From: CAYSCW01 sp964449165
GTDB taxonomy: Bacteria > Acidobacteriota > Aminicenantia > Aminicenantales > Aminicenantaceae
DNA: 64,000 nt
Assembly: GCA_964449165.1 (NCBI GenBank)
Contig: CAYVAT010000003.1
Location: forward strand, 62,001 to 126,000
Direction: 5' to 3'
The notes under the pieces were generated by a model that saw only the letters and a program-made list of their open reading frames with translations, made no database searches and was not told the DNA's origin. A program made the translations under genes and the position numbers. This document shows, one piece after another, positions 52,342 through 61,174 of the stretch; positions within the stretch are counted from its first letter, which is position 1, and each line of letters opens with the position of its first letter.

Positions 52342-52370
52342 TTGACATTAATTTTTTGATTTTATACTAT
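52342..52370 (+). promoter_or_regulatory. Promoter for the LuxR-type regulator gene
   Basis: TTGACA (52342-52347, perfect), then TACTAT at 52365-52370 after 17 bp (or TATACT at 52363-52368 after 15 bp). Leader of about 50 nt in very AT-rich DNA. Confidence 0.5.
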
Positions 52371-52425
52371 TAAAAAAATTATGAAACACAGCCAACCGAG
52401 GGGTTAGCTAAGAAAGTAACAAAAA

Positions 52426-53112
52426 ATGAGCAAAAAATCTCAATCCACTGAACCCAAAAAGATCAGTGTTCTTATTTATTGTCCTTCGGAATTGATCCTT
52501 TCGGGTATCTTACGTTCCCTTGAATCAGCCAAAGAAATCGAAGTGAGCAATATTGAAAAAACCACTATTGAATCCTTCATAGAATCAATCAAGAGCTTAG
52601 AGCCGAGTGTCATCCTTTTTGCCAATTCTGAGCCCCTTCCCAATATGCGAGAAATCTGCAAAGCCATAAAAGAAATCTCTGAAGGTAAGATAATGTCCCA
52701 GCTACTCCTGTTAGGAAACATTCCCTCTCATGAAGAGATCGTTGGTCTTATGAATGTGGGTGTGAGAGGCTATTTTGATTTGAATGCTTCCGCCAGCGAG
52801 CTGCCTGAAGCCATTCGTGTCATTCATAAAGGTGAAATCTGGTTACCGAGAGATAAAATGAGCAGCATAATGGACAGGATCATATCTGTGGTTGGAAGAG
52901 ACCTCAAGGAAAAAACACTCGATCAGCTCACGCCTACAGAATTTCAGGTTCTTCGGCTCATAGGTCAGGGAAAGAGCAATGACGAGATTGCTGAGGCCTT
53001 GTTTATCAGCAAGAACACGGTCCGCTCTCATATTAAAAGCATCTATGCTAAACTGGATACGCACAGCAGACTCCAGCTTGCCCTCTATGCCATCAACTCT
53101 GCCTTATTCTAA
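52426..53112 (+). CDS. LuxR/NarL-type response regulator with a degenerate receiver domain
   Basis: 228 residues. The C-terminal LuxR helix-turn-helix (about 163-222) is intact, with LTPTEFQVLRLIGQGKSNDE and then FISKNTVRSHIKSIYAKL. The N-terminal 120 residues have the fold pattern of a receiver domain, but the segment that should hold the phospho-accepting Asp reads SVILFANSEPLPN, with Ala at that place. So it is probably not controlled by a standard phosphorelay. Located between three PilZ-like genes, with its own promoter; it may control them. Target genes unknown. Confidence 0.8.
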   Translation: MSKKSQSTEPKKISVLIYCPSELILSGILRSLESAKEIEVSNIEKTTIESFIESIKSLEPSVILFANSEPLPNMREICKAIKEISEGKIMSQLLLLGNIPSHEEIVGLMNVGVRGYFDLNASASELPEAIRVIHKGEIWLPRDKMSSIMDRIISVVGRDLKEKTLDQLTPTEFQVLRLIGQGKSNDEIAEALFISKNTVRSHIKSIYAKLDTHSRLQLALYAINSALF

Positions 53113-53139
53113 GCGCATGGAGCAAAGCAAGAGGTAAAA

Positions 53140-53541
53140 ATGAGCAAAACACCAAAAACAAAAAAAACATCTTCTAGAAAAACATCGAAGAAGAAAAAAG
53201 CCATGCCTGACATCGCGGTTGATAGACGAAAAGAGTGGCGATTCGAACTGCCTCTTTCTGCCACGGTCGAAGGTGAACTTCCTGACGGAGAAAGCTTCAA
53301 GGAAGATGTAACCCTGGAGAATATCAGTTCAGGAGGAGCTTATTTCTGTCTTGATTCAGGCGTCGTGGTGGGCGCAAAGCTCAACCTGGTCATAGAGGTT
53401 CCCGCGGAATTGAGTGAAGGGAAAAAGGTCAAGCTTTCATTAGGCGGTTTAACCATTCGTCTTGAGAAACCCGACAAGAAAAAAAAGAAGCAAGGTGTTG
53501 CACTTCGCTTTCGAAAAAAGTTTGAGTTCATTTCTGAATAA
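53140..53541 (+). CDS. PilZ domain protein
   Basis: 133 residues. A Lys-rich N-terminal tail of about 25 residues precedes the PilZ domain, which keeps both cyclic di-GMP motifs: RKEWR (RxxxR, about residues 29-33) and NISSGG ([DN]xSxxG). Cytoplasmic effector of cyclic di-GMP; a target cannot be named. Begins 27 bp after the regulator gene and is likely in its transcript. Of the three PilZ-like genes here only this one looks able to bind the second messenger, whose hydrolase (HD-GYP) is encoded at 11869-13329. Confidence 0.75.
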   Translation: MSKTPKTKKTSSRKTSKKKKAMPDIAVDRRKEWRFELPLSATVEGELPDGESFKEDVTLENISSGGAYFCLDSGVVVGAKLNLVIEVPAELSEGKKVKLSLGGLTIRLEKPDKKKKKQGVALRFRKKFEFISE

Positions 53542-53667
53542 GAAAACCTGATTAAATTAACCTGTAAAATCATCTATTTTCTTTTTCTTACTCTTAAATA
53601 CTTTTTTAGGATCATAAACTTTTGGACACCGGATAGAAATTTTATAAAATAGATTTGGATATTTCTC

Positions 53668-54297
53668 ATGCTTGTTGTGGCACTAACCGGAGGAATTGCA
53701 ACAGGAAAATCTGTTGTGGCGGAGTTACTCAAAGAGCTCGGGTGTTATATCCAATATGCTGACGAGATTGCCCATAAACTTATGGAGCCCGGAAAGCCTG
53801 CATGGAAAGAAATTGTTGATCGTTTCGGAACCAATATCCTTAATAAAGACAGGACTGTCAACCGATCGAGTTTGGGGACATTGATCTTTGCCGACAAAAA
53901 AGAAAGAAACTTTCTCAATGCGCTTCTCCACCCTCTAGTGATGGAAAAGAAGAAAGAAGTGATCTGCCGCCTTCGCAAAGAGGGTCAGTACAGAATCTTT
54001 GTTTCTGAGGCAGCCTTAGTCTTTGAAGCCGGGTTTGCCTCATTCTATGATAAAATTGTTGTGGTCCATTGTCCGCGCGAGACTCAAATAAAAAGATTGA
54101 TGGAGCGAGACAGCATAAACCGCCAGCAAGCCCAGAAAAAGATGAGGGCTCAGATGGCGCCTGAGGAGAAAACAAAACAGGCCGATTATCTCATTGATTC
54201 CTCTGGATCACTCGCCCATACTGTAGAACAAACAGAAAGAGTCTTTCGAAACCTGATGCTTGACTATGAACTCAGATATGGAATGGAGAAGCAATGA
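53668..54297 (+). CDS. coaE: Dephospho-CoA kinase
   Basis: 209 residues. P-loop TGGIATGKSVVAELL at the N-terminus, followed by the CoaE segments ADEIAHKL (CoA-binding Asp), LIFADKKERNFLNALLHPLV and VVVHCPRETQIKRLMERD. It phosphorylates the 3'-OH of dephospho-CoA, the last step of coenzyme A synthesis. No Shine-Dalgarno is evident; a TGGACA-16-TAAAAT promoter candidate at 53623-53650 would give a leader of only about 11 nt. Convergent with the next gene, with a hairpin at the junction. Confidence 0.93.
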   Translation: MLVVALTGGIATGKSVVAELLKELGCYIQYADEIAHKLMEPGKPAWKEIVDRFGTNILNKDRTVNRSSLGTLIFADKKERNFLNALLHPLVMEKKKEVICRLRKEGQYRIFVSEAALVFEAGFASFYDKIVVVHCPRETQIKRLMERDSINRQQAQKKMRAQMAPEEKTKQADYLIDSSGSLAHTVEQTERVFRNLMLDYELRYGMEKQ

Positions 54298-54325
54298 GGC
54301 TGAAAGATCCTCAGCCGCGTTTATG
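54298..54325 (+). terminator. Possible terminator between coaE and the convergent gene
   Basis: GGCTGA (54298-54303) and TCAGCC (54311-54316) form a six-base-pair stem with a seven-base loop, followed by an interrupted T-rich tail (GCGTTTATGTTTTT). It begins immediately after the coaE stop and covers the stop of the convergent gene. Weak but well placed. Confidence 0.35.
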
Positions 54326-55318
54326 TTTTTGACCCATGGCCTTCAGTGAGGCTGCCAAAAGGGGAACCATAAGTTCATGATGACCGATGAAATAGAAACC
54401 TCTTCCCTTCTCTTTTATCGGTCTCTTAACCACATTCTGATAAGGACGGTAATGATGGATAAAATCAAAAACAGCAGTAGAGAATTGGTTAAGCTTTTTC
54501 CCTTTATTTCTTACAAATGACAGAGCTTTAAGAAAAACCTCTGGTAAGATCACTGCTGATCCCATGTTGAGGAATACACCTCCCCCTTCCAGTTTTTCCA
54601 AAGCAGAACAGAAAAGGAAAAAATCTCGCATACTTCCCTTCCCTATGGCTTCCCCTCTGACTTTTGGATGAAAATGGGTAATGTCCGTACCGAGAGCCAC
54701 ATGAACTGTAACTGGGATATCCAGCTCATAGGCCCTACCCAGAAGGCTGAATTTCTTGTAAGGAAAATCAGAGTTAGCAATCATCCTCCCGACAGCTTCT
54801 CCAAGACCGAGTTGCTGGCGATGTGCTGAATTTATGGCTTTGTTGAGCCATTCCCCTGTTTCCTGGGCCATGCCAAATCGTCCGTCCTTTATCTGAAGTT
54901 CGACATTCTCTGATGTATGGCCAGCAAAGGCTATCTCAAAATCATGGATGATTCCGGCGCCGTTCAAGGAAAGAACCGTTACCCATCCTTCCTCCATCAA
55001 ATCAATGATGACTGGATTCAGCCCGACTTTTATCACATGAGCACCCAAAGCAAAAATCATAGCCCTGTTTTTTTTTCTAGCTGTATTCATCAAGGAGATG
55101 AATGTTTTAAAATCTTTTCCGGCAAGAATATTTGGCAGGCTGTTGAAGAAAGAATTAAAATTCTGCTGGGGAATGAATGAATGGGCAAAATGGGAGACAT
55201 TCACCTTGCTTTTTCTCGAGGAAAGTGGGTATGTTCTGATCCCTATGAGGGAAGCAGGTTGAATTTTATATTTACTCATTGATGCTTTTTGTGCTTCTCT
55301 GCCTTTACTTTTTTCCAT
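54311..55318 (-). CDS. Deoxyhypusine-synthase-like protein (NAD-binding fold), function unknown
   Basis: 335 residues; an in-frame ATG at 55279 would give a start 13 codons later. The segments GAHVIKVGLNPVIIDLMEEG, NGAGIIHDFEIAFAGHTSEN, HVALGTDITHFHP and FLNMGSAVILPEVFLKAL recur in a widespread bacterial family related in fold to deoxyhypusine synthase. Archaeal and eukaryotic deoxyhypusine synthases modify a lysine of eIF5A; bacteria have no eIF5A, so the bacterial versions have another, largely uncharacterised role. I cannot name the substrate. Two conserved His-rich segments suggest a bound ligand. Confidence 0.55.
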   Translation of the reverse strand: MEKSKGREAQKASMSKYKIQPASLIGIRTYPLSSRKSKVNVSHFAHSFIPQQNFNSFFNSLPNILAGKDFKTFISLMNTARKKNRAMIFALGAHVIKVGLNPVIIDLMEEGWVTVLSLNGAGIIHDFEIAFAGHTSENVELQIKDGRFGMAQETGEWLNKAINSAHRQQLGLGEAVGRMIANSDFPYKKFSLLGRAYELDIPVTVHVALGTDITHFHPKVRGEAIGKGSMRDFFLFCSALEKLEGGGVFLNMGSAVILPEVFLKALSFVRNKGKKLNQFSTAVFDFIHHYRPYQNVVKRPIKEKGRGFYFIGHHELMVPLLAASLKAMGQKHKRG

Positions 55319-55444
55319 TTTAATGAAGGGAATTTTTCCGGGTGACGATTAAATTTAGACAGCCTGTTTCAAGGAAGGAGCACTTGCCCGAAGGAAATAT
55401 TAACCTGATGAAATTTTGGCTGAGCCCCGCAGTTTTTGAAGATA

Positions 55445-55711
55445 TCAAATTTTTTTTAAATCCTGACCAGGTCTGAATTTAATCCTTTTTCCTTCTTTGA
55501 TCTTTATCTGTTTTTCTCTCCGTATATCTCTTCCATATCCTGTTTTCTTTGGAACCACCTTGAAACTGGCAAAACCTCTGATTTCTATTTTTTCGTTTCT
55601 TATCAGAGCTTCTTTTAGAGAAGCGAGGATGGTCTCTACGATTTGGAATGATGTAGCCCTGTTGAACTCTGTTCCTTGCTCGATTGTAAGGGCGATATCA
55701 TTCTTGATCAT
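55445..55711 (-). CDS. HU/IHF family DNA-binding protein
   Basis: 88 residues, normal for HU/IHF subunits. The flexible arm and DNA-binding signature are present (IEIRGFASFKVVPKKTGYGR, then KEGKRIKFRPGQDLK). It has the Gly-Phe-Ala-Ser-Phe core of the family. It binds and bends DNA non-specifically, shaping the nucleoid. AAAAGGAG sits seven bases before the ATG. A TTGACT at 55770-55765 on the minus strand may be its -35 box, in the region shared with the divergent nfeD gene. Confidence 0.9.
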   Translation of the reverse strand: MIKNDIALTIEQGTEFNRATSFQIVETILASLKEALIRNEKIEIRGFASFKVVPKKTGYGRDIRREKQIKIKEGKRIKFRPGQDLKKI

Positions 55712-55834
55712 CCGAGTCTCCTTTTTTTCCTAAGTAAGTTATAATTAATGAATTGAGAATAAAAAGTCAAGTGGGAAACTTCTTTTTTTTACAAACATGC
55801 ACCAGCTGTCTCTTTGGAAGAAAAGGATAAATTA

Positions 55835-55863
55835 TTGACTTGTTTCTTGTTCGTCCCTATAAT
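55835..55863 (+). promoter_or_regulatory. Sigma-70-type promoter for nfeD
   Basis: TTGACT (55835-55840, five of six), 17-bp spacer, perfect TATAAT (55858-55863). The -10 box ends only nine bases before the ATG at 55873, so the transcript would start about 2-4 nt before the start codon. This also rules out a longer protein beginning at 55840. Confidence 0.7.
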
Positions 55864-55872
55864 GAAATCAAA

Positions 55873-57150
55873 ATGAGCAGGAAGGTTTTAACTCTCTTTT
55901 TAAGTCTGTTCGTCCCTTCTTTATGTTTTTCTTCCATCCTCAAAATCAACGTCGATGCCCCTATCCACCCTGTAACTTCGGAGTACATCCGGAACACCAT
56001 AGACCGCGCGGAGAAGGAAAAGGCTCAGATGATCATTATGACTCTCAATACTCCCGGCGGATTGGATACATCCATGAGAGAGATCATAGAAAGGATTCTC
56101 AGCTCTGATGTCCCAGTTGCTGCCTATGTCAGTCCAAGTGGGGCCAGGGCTGCTTCTGCCGGATTTTTCATCGCCATTGCCTGTGATATCTTCGTCATGG
56201 CTCCCGGGACTAACACTGGAGCAGCCCACCCCGTAGGAGTATCCATCACAGGTCAGGCCATGGATAAGACGATGGAGGAGAAAGTCACTCACGATGCTGC
56301 ATCTTACATAAAGACCTTAGCCGAAAAGAGGGACAGAAACACTAAGATGGCTGAGGACGCCGTCAGAAAGAGCCTGTCTTATACAGAAAGAGAAGCTCTG
56401 GAAGGACGATTGATTGATTTCATCGCCAAGGATGATCAGGAAATTGTGGCCCATTTTGATGGCAGAAAGATAAAGAGGTTTGACGGTGAGGAAGTCACAC
56501 TAAGGCTGAAGGATAAAACTATCGTTGATGTTCCCATGACATCCCGTCAGAAATTTTTAATCACCATATCCAACCCCAACCTGGCTTACATTCTGCTCAT
56601 GCTGGGGCTTCTCGGCTTGTACTTCGAATTCTCCCATCCCGGCGCTATCCTGCCTGGCGTGTTGGGAGGAATTTCTCTCCTGCTTGCCATTTTTTCCTTT
56701 CAGATTCTTCCTATCAACTACGTAGGATTGATATTGATTTTGATGGCCATCGGACTCTTTATCCTAGAAATCAAGGTCCAGAGTTACGGAATTTTAACTA
56801 TAGGAGGAATTATAGCCATGGTGATCGGTTCGATTATGCTCATCAACACCCCTATTCCAGAGCTCAGACCCAGTCTGAGTGTCATCATTCCTGTGGCTGT
56901 AGGAATTTCCTTGATCTTCGTCTTCCTGATTACTCTTGCCATCCGTGCCCACATAAGAAAAGTTTATACAGGGAAAGAAGGCCTGATAGGAGAAATAGGA
57001 AAGGCACAGACAGATATTGACCAGGAAGGAAAAGTTTTTGTCCATGGAGAACTCTGGCAAGCTGAATCATCAGAAAAAATTCCTATGGGCAGCAAAGTCC
57101 GGGTGGTTGAAGTGATGGACAACTTAAGAATAAGAGTGACCAAGGTCTAA
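55873..57150 (+). CDS. NfeD family ClpP-class membrane serine protease
   Basis: 425 residues from the ATG at 55873. A signal peptide (about 1-22) precedes a ClpP-class serine protease domain (about 25-230): TLNTPGGLDTSMREI, then SGARAASAGFFIAIACD containing the nucleophilic Ser. Membrane segments occupy about 235-365 and the soluble OB-fold NfeD domain is at the C-terminus (EGLIGEIGKAQTDIDQ). The family, studied in Pyrococcus horikoshii, cleaves stomatin-like proteins. The slipin gene follows 87 bp later on the same strand, the usual gene pair. Confidence 0.9.
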   Translation: MSRKVLTLFLSLFVPSLCFSSILKINVDAPIHPVTSEYIRNTIDRAEKEKAQMIIMTLNTPGGLDTSMREIIERILSSDVPVAAYVSPSGARAASAGFFIAIACDIFVMAPGTNTGAAHPVGVSITGQAMDKTMEEKVTHDAASYIKTLAEKRDRNTKMAEDAVRKSLSYTEREALEGRLIDFIAKDDQEIVAHFDGRKIKRFDGEEVTLRLKDKTIVDVPMTSRQKFLITISNPNLAYILLMLGLLGLYFEFSHPGAILPGVLGGISLLLAIFSFQILPINYVGLILILMAIGLFILEIKVQSYGILTIGGIIAMVIGSIMLINTPIPELRPSLSVIIPVAVGISLIFVFLITLAIRAHIRKVYTGKEGLIGEIGKAQTDIDQEGKVFVHGELWQAESSEKIPMGSKVRVVEVMDNLRIRVTKV

Positions 57151-57237
57151 AATAGAGATAAATTTGTCTTGAAAATTCTAGAGTCTTCCTATAGATTGGA
57201 AACATTCCAGAGATAAATCGAAAACAAGGAGGTCAAA

Positions 57238-58011
57238 ATGCTAACATTTCCCATCATCATAATCGCTTTGGTGATACTCTATTTACTGAATGCAATTAAA
57301 ATATTGAGAGAATATGAAAGAGGAGTGATTTTTCGTCTTGGCCGTGTCCTTCCAGAGCCCAAAGGGCCGGGGCTTATTCTTGTTTTTCCTCCCATCGACC
57401 GCATGGTGAGGGTCAGCCTTCGGATTGTGGTTATGGATATCCCTCCTCAGGATGTGATAACCAAGGATAATGTTTCCGTTAAAGTAAACGCTGTTGTCTA
57501 TTTCAGGGTTATGGATCCAAAAAAAGCAGTCATTGAAGTTCAAGATTTTCTCTTCGCCACCTCTCAGTTAGCGCAGACAACCCTTCGTAGTGTCCTGGGA
57601 GAAGTAGAATTGGATGAACTTCTCTCAGAGAGAGAAAAACTCAACGCCCAACTCCAGGAGATCATCGATAAACATACAGATCCCTGGGGCATCAAAGTGC
57701 AGTTGGTGGAGATGAAACATGTGGATCTTCCCGAGAACATGATCCGCGCTATTGCCAGGCAAGCTGAAGCGGAAAGAGAGAAAAGGGCCAAAATCATCCA
57801 TGCAGACGGAGAATATCAAGCAGCGGATAAACTGACCAAGGCTGCTGATATCATATCTACAAATCCCCAGGCTCTCCAACTCCGATTTCTCGGCACTCTC
57901 ACCGAGATTGCCACTGAAAAAAATTCAACCATCGTCTTTCCTGTTCCGCTAGAAATGATGAAAGCCTTCCGATATGGAGGACAACATCCTAAAAAAAGCG
58001 ATGAAAAATGA
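57238..58011 (+). CDS. Slipin (stomatin/SPFH family protein)
   Basis: 257 residues. A short N-terminal membrane segment (about 1-18) leads into [15 protein letters not shown], the SPFH domain with [19 protein letters not shown], and the coiled-coil [20 protein letters not shown] typical of slipins. They form ring-shaped oligomers in the membrane and are the substrate of the neighbouring NfeD protease. The start has AAGGAGG six bases upstream. Overlaps the next gene by ATGA. Confidence 0.93.
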   Translation: MLTFPIIIIALVILYLLNAIKILREYERGVIFRLGRVLPEPKGPGLILVFPPIDRMVRVSLRIVVMDIPPQDVITKDNVSVKVNAVVYFRVMDPKKAVIEVQDFLFATSQLAQTTLRSVLGEVELDELLSEREKLNAQLQEIIDKHTDPWGIKVQLVEMKHVDLPENMIRAIARQAEAEREKRAKIIHADGEYQAADKLTKAADIISTNPQALQLRFLGTLTEIATEKNSTIVFPVPLEMMKAFRYGGQHPKKSDEK

Positions 58012-58417
58012 AAAACAGAGACTATAGAGAAATCCAGCTATCCAGCAGCCATCTGGTCTTCATTTTTATCGGGATATTGATCCTGGGAGTGATTATTTTT
58101 CTACTCGGTGTCTCGGTAGGCAAGAAGCAGGCCCAGATTCTTGGAGAGACAGAGGTATCGAACCAGGCGAAAATAGAGGAGGTTCAAGAACAAACTCCTC
58201 AACCTGCAGAACAAACCAGGGATTCCATCAACAAGGAGCTTGCGCTTCACCAAAAACCAAAGGNNNNNNNNNNNNNNNNNNNNNNNNNNNNNNNNNNNNN
58301 NNNNNNNNNNNNNNNNNNNNNNNNNNNNNNNNNNNNNNNNNNNNNNNNNNNNNNNNNNNNNNNCTGGCCAGATTGAAGCTAAAAAGGAAGAGCGATTACT
58401 TTATAATCAAAAAATAG
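58008..58417 (+). CDS. SPOR-type membrane protein interrupted by an assembly gap
   Basis: Starts within the slipin stop (ATGA). The first 80 residues have a cytoplasmic N-terminus ([14 protein letters not shown]), one membrane helix, [10 protein letters not shown] and a Glu/Pro-rich linker, the usual layout of SPOR-domain cell-division proteins of this group. The gap at 58264-58363 follows. To the right, one frame reads [17 protein letters not shown] and stops at 58415-58417, which fits the last helix and strand of a SPOR domain that binds peptidoglycan stripped of side chains. Joining the two sides across the gap is inferred; the SPOR core is missing from the sequence. Confidence 0.5.
58264..58363. 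other. Assembly gap, 100 N
   Basis: Exactly 100 unknown bases, so the real length is not known and the reading frame cannot be carried across it. Confidence 0.95.
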
Positions 58418-58478
58418 AAAGAGACGAAAGTTTATTGGAGCATTTCAGATTGGAATCAAGAGAAAAAGCCGATCGAAC

Positions 58479-60008
58479 TTGCCAATAAAGATACGCGATG
58501 TTTTTCTGGTTATAGCAAGCGGCGCTTCGACAGCCTTTGCTTTCCCCAAGTTTAGCTTTTCTTTTCTCGTCTGGATTTCTCTTATCCCGCTCCTGTTCAT
58601 CATTGTCAAATTTAATCCAGGGAAAGCGTTTTTTTTAGGCCTCTTGGCCGGGATTTCCTACAATCCTGTTTTGATTTACTGGATTCCTGCAGTACCAGCT
58701 CACTATGGAAATCTTTCTTACCTGTTTAGTTTTTTGATCTACGTTGTTTTTGTGCTTTTTCTTGCGCTTTATTGGGGGATCTTCTGTCTCACCTTATCTA
58801 AGATTCACCAATCTTTCCCCAAATCGGCCTTTGTCCTTTCCCCCTTCATCTGGGTTGCTTTAGAATATATTTTGACGCATTTTCTCACAGGATTCCCCTG
58901 GGGACTTTTAGGCAGTAGCCAATATCAAAATCTTCCTTTTATCCAGATGGCCTCTGTAACCGGTGTCTATGGATTATCTTTTGTTATCGTTTTTTTTCAG
59001 AGCATGTTTGTCTTTTCCATGAAATACCGGAAAAAGGCTCCGTTCTTCATTGCTCTGGGATTGTTAATACTTGTTTACACTGGTGGATTTCTGAGTATGA
59101 AAGAATCCTCCTTGGACGAAGATTCTTTCAAGGGTGCTGTTATTCAGGGAAACGTTTCCTCAGATATCTACTGGAATAGCATCTCCACAGAACAAACCCA
59201 AGGCCTGTTTAGAAGGCATATGGAACTCAGTCACAAAGCCTATGAAGAAGGAGCGCAGCTTATCATCTGGCCTGAATTTTCTGTTCCCCTCTGTTTTTCT
59301 TGCTCTCAGGCTTTCTACCAGGGATTCAAAGAAATTCTTTTCCAATTTGTGCAGAATACAGGAAGCACTCTCCTTCTGGGCACCAACGAAGTGGCTGCCT
59401 CTGATGAAGAGATGCATTACTATAATACTGCTTTATGCCTCCATCCTGATCTTTCTATGACTCAATATCACAAGATGCATCTTGTTCCTTTTGGAGAATA
59501 CACGCCTTATAAGACAGTTTTTTCCTTTATCGAAAAGATGACTCATGCAATAGGAGATATTACTCCCGGGAAAAACCAGACTCTCCATAAGTTCGACTCT
59601 CTCCTTTTTGGTTCTCCCATTTGTTACGAGATAATCTTCCCTGATTTGGTAAGAAAGTTCGTTAAAAAAGGGGCCCATTTTCTGGTTACTATCACCAACG
59701 ACGGCTGGTATGATAAAAGTTCTGCTCCTTATCAACATTTTTCGATGGCGGTTTTGAGAGCAGTGGAGAACAGACGTTTTCTGCTGAGAGCAGCCACAAC
59801 TGGAGTAAGCGGGATTATCGATCCTTACGGACGTATTGTGCATAAATCTGAGATGATGACAGTGACCTATTTTACTGGAGAAATAACTCCTTCCCAGAAG
59901 CTTACCTTTTATACTAAATATGGCGATATCCTTCCTCTGCTCAGCTTGACTTTTTCTTCCTTATTTTTTATTCTGGCTTTGATAAAGAGAACCCGTGAAA
60001 GAAAATAA
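58479..60008 (+). CDS. lnt: Apolipoprotein N-acyltransferase
   Basis: 509 residues from a TTG at 58479; no nearby ATG fits. About eight membrane segments (1-210) precede the nitrilase-type periplasmic domain. The catalytic triad is visible: Glu in IWPEFSVP, Lys in YHKMHLVPFGEYTP and Cys in GSPICYEIIFPD. It adds the third acyl chain to lipoproteins in the inner membrane, so the cell matures triacylated lipoproteins like the one at 25014. The downstream prfB start codon lies inside its last codons. Confidence 0.93.
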   Translation: MPIKIRDVFLVIASGASTAFAFPKFSFSFLVWISLIPLLFIIVKFNPGKAFFLGLLAGISYNPVLIYWIPAVPAHYGNLSYLFSFLIYVVFVLFLALYWGIFCLTLSKIHQSFPKSAFVLSPFIWVALEYILTHFLTGFPWGLLGSSQYQNLPFIQMASVTGVYGLSFVIVFFQSMFVFSMKYRKKAPFFIALGLLILVYTGGFLSMKESSLDEDSFKGAVIQGNVSSDIYWNSISTEQTQGLFRRHMELSHKAYEEGAQLIIWPEFSVPLCFSCSQAFYQGFKEILFQFVQNTGSTLLLGTNEVAASDEEMHYYNTALCLHPDLSMTQYHKMHLVPFGEYTPYKTVFSFIEKMTHAIGDITPGKNQTLHKFDSLLFGSPICYEIIFPDLVRKFVKKGAHFLVTITNDGWYDKSSAPYQHFSMAVLRAVENRRFLLRAATTGVSGIIDPYGRIVHKSEMMTVTYFTGEITPSQKLTFYTKYGDILPLLSLTFSSLFFILALIKRTRERK

Positions 60009-61132
60009 GGCCGCCTCAAGAAAGCTAGCTTCAGAGTTTCAGGCAAAGATAAAAGAGTATATATCTAAATATGAAGAATTAAGAGGTTTTCTTTGACCTA
60101 ACCCACAAAAAGGCCCGAGTCGAGGCTATAACCAAAGAGTTATCCTCCCCTGATATCTGGAAAGACCAAGAAAAAACGCAATCCCTTCAAAAGCAAAAAA
60201 AAAGACTGCAGAAGGAGCTTGAGCTTTACACAAGGATTAATCAGAAAAAAGAGGAGATTGAAGTCCTAGAGGAATTGATTGAGGAAGGAGAAAATGTTTT
60301 CGATGAACTCAACCAAGCTCTTCTCGATTTTGAAAAAGACTTGAATGAAGCTAAGCTTCAGACACTTTTCTTTGAAAAGGATGACGAGCTCGATGCTATC
60401 CTGACCATTCACCCTGGAGCTGGAGGCACAGAGTCCCAAGATTGGGCTGAGATGCTCTTAAGGATGTACCTCCGATACGCTGAAAGAAAAGGCTACAAGA
60501 CAGAAATTCTGGATTATCTTCCAGGTGAAGAAGCCGGGCTTAAGAGTGTAACTGTGCGTATGGAGGGAGACTATGTCTATGGCCATTTAAGCCTGGAGTC
60601 AGGAGTTCACCGGCTTGTGCGCATCTCTCCTTTTGACGCCAACAAAAGACGTCACACCTCATTTGCTGCGGTTTTTGTTTATCCGGAGATAGAGGAGGAG
60701 ATCGAGGTAGAAATCGATCCTGACGACTTGCGCATTGATACTTTTCGTTCCTCAGGCCGGGGAGGTCAACATGTCAATGTCACAGACTCTGCGGTGAGAA
60801 TCACTCACCTGCCTACCGGGATCGTTGTTCAATGTCAGAATGAAAGATCTCAACACAAAAACAAAGCCACAGCGACGAAGGTTCTCAGAGCCCGGCTTTA
60901 TGAGTTGGAGAAGAAAAAAAAGCTGGAAAAGCTGGAAAAGCTGGAAGATGCAAAATCGGAGATTGCCTGGGGCAATCAGATCCGTTCCTATGTCCTCCAC
61001 CCATATAAGATGATTAAAGACCTGCGTACCGATGTGGAGGTGGGAGATGTGGAGAAGGTCCTGGATGGGGATATTGATGAATTCATCGAAGCCAATCTTC
61101 TTCTTCGTAAGGATGAAAAGGAAAAGCGATGA
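59995..61132 (+). CDS. prfB: Peptide chain release factor 2 with programmed +1 frameshift
   Basis: 378 residues after frameshifting. The zero frame begins at a GTG (59995, overlapping the lnt end by 14 bases), runs 33 codons and ends in CTT TGA (TGA at 60094-60096). Reading GAC from 60095 in the +1 frame continues without interruption to 61132. The joined protein has the usual RF2 order: coiled-coil N-terminus (EELRGFL joined to DLTHKKARVEAITKEL), the stop-codon-reading tripeptide SPF in VRISPFDANKRRHTSF, and GGQ in GRGGQHVNVTDSAVR. It releases peptides at UGA and UAA. Frameshifting is autoregulated: low RF2 favours it. Confidence 0.95.
60082..60097 (+). promoter_or_regulatory. prfB programmed +1 frameshift site
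   Basis: The slip sequence CTTTGAC (60091-60097) is the canonical CUU UGA C. An internal Shine-Dalgarno-like AGAGG (about 60082-60086) lies four bases upstream of CTT; the E. coli stimulator is AGGGGG three bases away. So the slippery part is conserved while the stimulator is weaker and one base further off. Confidence 0.9.
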
Positions 61133-61174
61133 TACTGTTCTTTGGATTATCCTGAATTATTCACGAAAATCATG

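Noticed and set aside
58364..58488. Frame to the right of the second gap reading [11 protein letters not shown] and ending at 58488
   Set aside because: It overlaps the lnt start and is charged low-complexity sequence; the neighbouring frame ([10 protein letters not shown]...) fits a SPOR domain end better. Not certain.
60275..61132. Short release factor 2 starting at 60275
   Set aside because: Upstream codons in the same frame, joined by a canonical CTT-TGA-C shift to a GTG-started frame, restore the normal RF2 N-terminus.
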